Shown here piece after piece: positions 33,938-34,381 of a DNA stretch of 34,381 nucleotides. Source of the DNA: Phycisphaerae bacterium (GTDB taxonomy: Bacteria; Planctomycetota; Phycisphaerae; Tepidisphaerales; Tepidisphaeraceae); assembly GCA_026004655.1 (NCBI GenBank), contig BPJO01000027.1:1-34381 (forward strand), read 5' to 3'. Numbering within the stretch: position 1 is the first letter of the stretch; each line of letters begins with the position of its first letter. The notes beneath the pieces were generated by a model. It searched no databases, had not been told where the DNA came from, and saw only the letters and a list, made by a program, of their open reading frames with translations. A program made the translations under genes and the position numbers.

Positions 33938-34381
33938 TTACCCTTGCAGACTGATCGAAGCTTCCATACGAGCGTCCGGAGCAGGCATGTCGATTTTGCT
34001 CGCAACCACCGCAGCCTTGGATTGGGCTAACTGTTGTAACAGAAGGGCCCAGGTCTCTCGTTGATATTGAAGGATTTGCAGGGCTTCGTTGAGTGCGGAA
34101 ATATCGTGTTGGGTGTTGGCTTGGACCAGCTTTCGGAAGACAAAGTTGTACAACGCCGAGAGTTTCGAACACAAGTCCGGGGCTAATTCATGTTTCAACC
34201 CGCATTGGAGCTCGAGGATGATCTTCTGGGATTTACAAAGTAGGGCATAACTTTGGTCATAACTCTTTTGCTGCAAAGCATTTCTGGCTTGTTCTGCGAA
34301 ACGGATAGCCCCATCATAGAGCATCAGCTGAAGTTGCTCAGGGGTTGCAGTAAGCACTTTGGTTCGCAGATAGTTTTGGGC
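33938..34381 (-). CDS. fliS: flagellar export chaperone FliS, 5' end outside window
   Basis: FliS binds flagellin in the cytoplasm and keeps it unpolymerised until export. The frame is open to the window edge and reads AQNYLRTKVLTATPEQLQLM, which matches the FliS N-terminal region (normally ...Y...Q.LTASPEKLV.MLYDGAI); the GTG at 34357 is internal, so the true start is upstream. The helical body (MLYDGAIRFAEQARNALQQK; YNFVFRKLVQANTQHD) and length fit FliS. The C-terminal tail (SKAAVVASKIDMPAPDARME) is longer than usual. Flagellin or fliD would be expected beyond the window. Confidence 0.85.
   Translation of the reverse strand, partial: AQNYLRTKVLTATPEQLQLMLYDGAIRFAEQARNALQQKSYDQSYALLCKSQKIILELQCGLKHELAPDLCSKLSALYNFVFRKLVQANTQHDISALNEALQILQYQRETWALLLQQLAQSKAAVVASKIDMPAPDARMEASISLQG

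Noticed and set aside
1..34381. CRISPR arrays, insertion sequences, phage or toxin-antitoxin genes
   Set aside because: No regularly spaced repeats, transposase, integrase or capsid-like motifs were seen on either strand.

Overview
This 34.4 kb window looks like chromosomal DNA of a Gram-negative bacterium, most likely a planctomycete of the Phycisphaerae type. The supporting signs are a PEP-CTERM sorting signal (29698-31278), a large sialate O-acetylesterase, a DUF6807/PmoA-like protein, Gfo/Idh/MocA and redoxin families typical of that group, a flagellar FliS chaperone, and strong AGGAG-type ribosome binding sites. The taxonomic call is an inference from gene content. There are no phage genes, transposases, integrases or CRISPR arrays.

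Layout. (a) 1-3965, plus strand: the end of a fatty-acid synthesis cluster, fabH (cut by the window edge)-fabD-fabG, followed by a Gfo/Idh/MocA oxidoreductase broken by a one-base frameshift instead of the expected acpP-fabF. (b) 4233-5785, plus: two exported redox proteins, a stand-alone DsbD N-terminal-like domain and a His-rich redoxin, closed by a near-perfect intrinsic terminator. (c) 10331-5847, minus: carboxyltransferase (PycB/OadA-like), a frameshifted sialate O-acetylesterase and a GmhB-like HAD phosphatase with a membrane tail. (d) 10456-18724, plus: an orphan ketoacyl synthase, DUF4112 protein, DUF6807 protein, alanine dehydrogenase, a small TPR protein, a metallophosphoesterase and the transcription-repair coupling factor Mfd. 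(e) 25424-18884, minus: DUF971 protein, GAF-GGDEF-EAL protein, membrane-anchored CxxCH cytochrome-like protein, alpha/beta hydrolase, a putative P-loop kinase fused to a nucleoside-deoxyribosyltransferase-like domain, and a zinc-ribbon/TPR membrane protein. (f) 25569-29040: PhoB-like response regulator and a frameshifted CrtI-like desaturase on plus, MscS channel on minus. (g) 29041-32102: a gene-poor stretch holding one PEP-CTERM surface protein with a readable promoter and operator-like palindrome, ending at an unusual tRNA-Ala(CGC). (h) 32134-34381: a small basic protein, a DadA-like FAD oxidoreductase and the end of fliS (cut by the window edge).

The window is mostly housekeeping and lineage-typical genes. 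The most notable points are three single-base frameshifts (in or beside short G/C runs), each of which restores a full-length protein when corrected; the kinase/NDT-like fusion; the atypical tRNA-Ala; a GGDEF domain with a changed signature beside an intact EAL domain; and two operator-like palindromes. I did not see a clear-cut new defence or mobile system.
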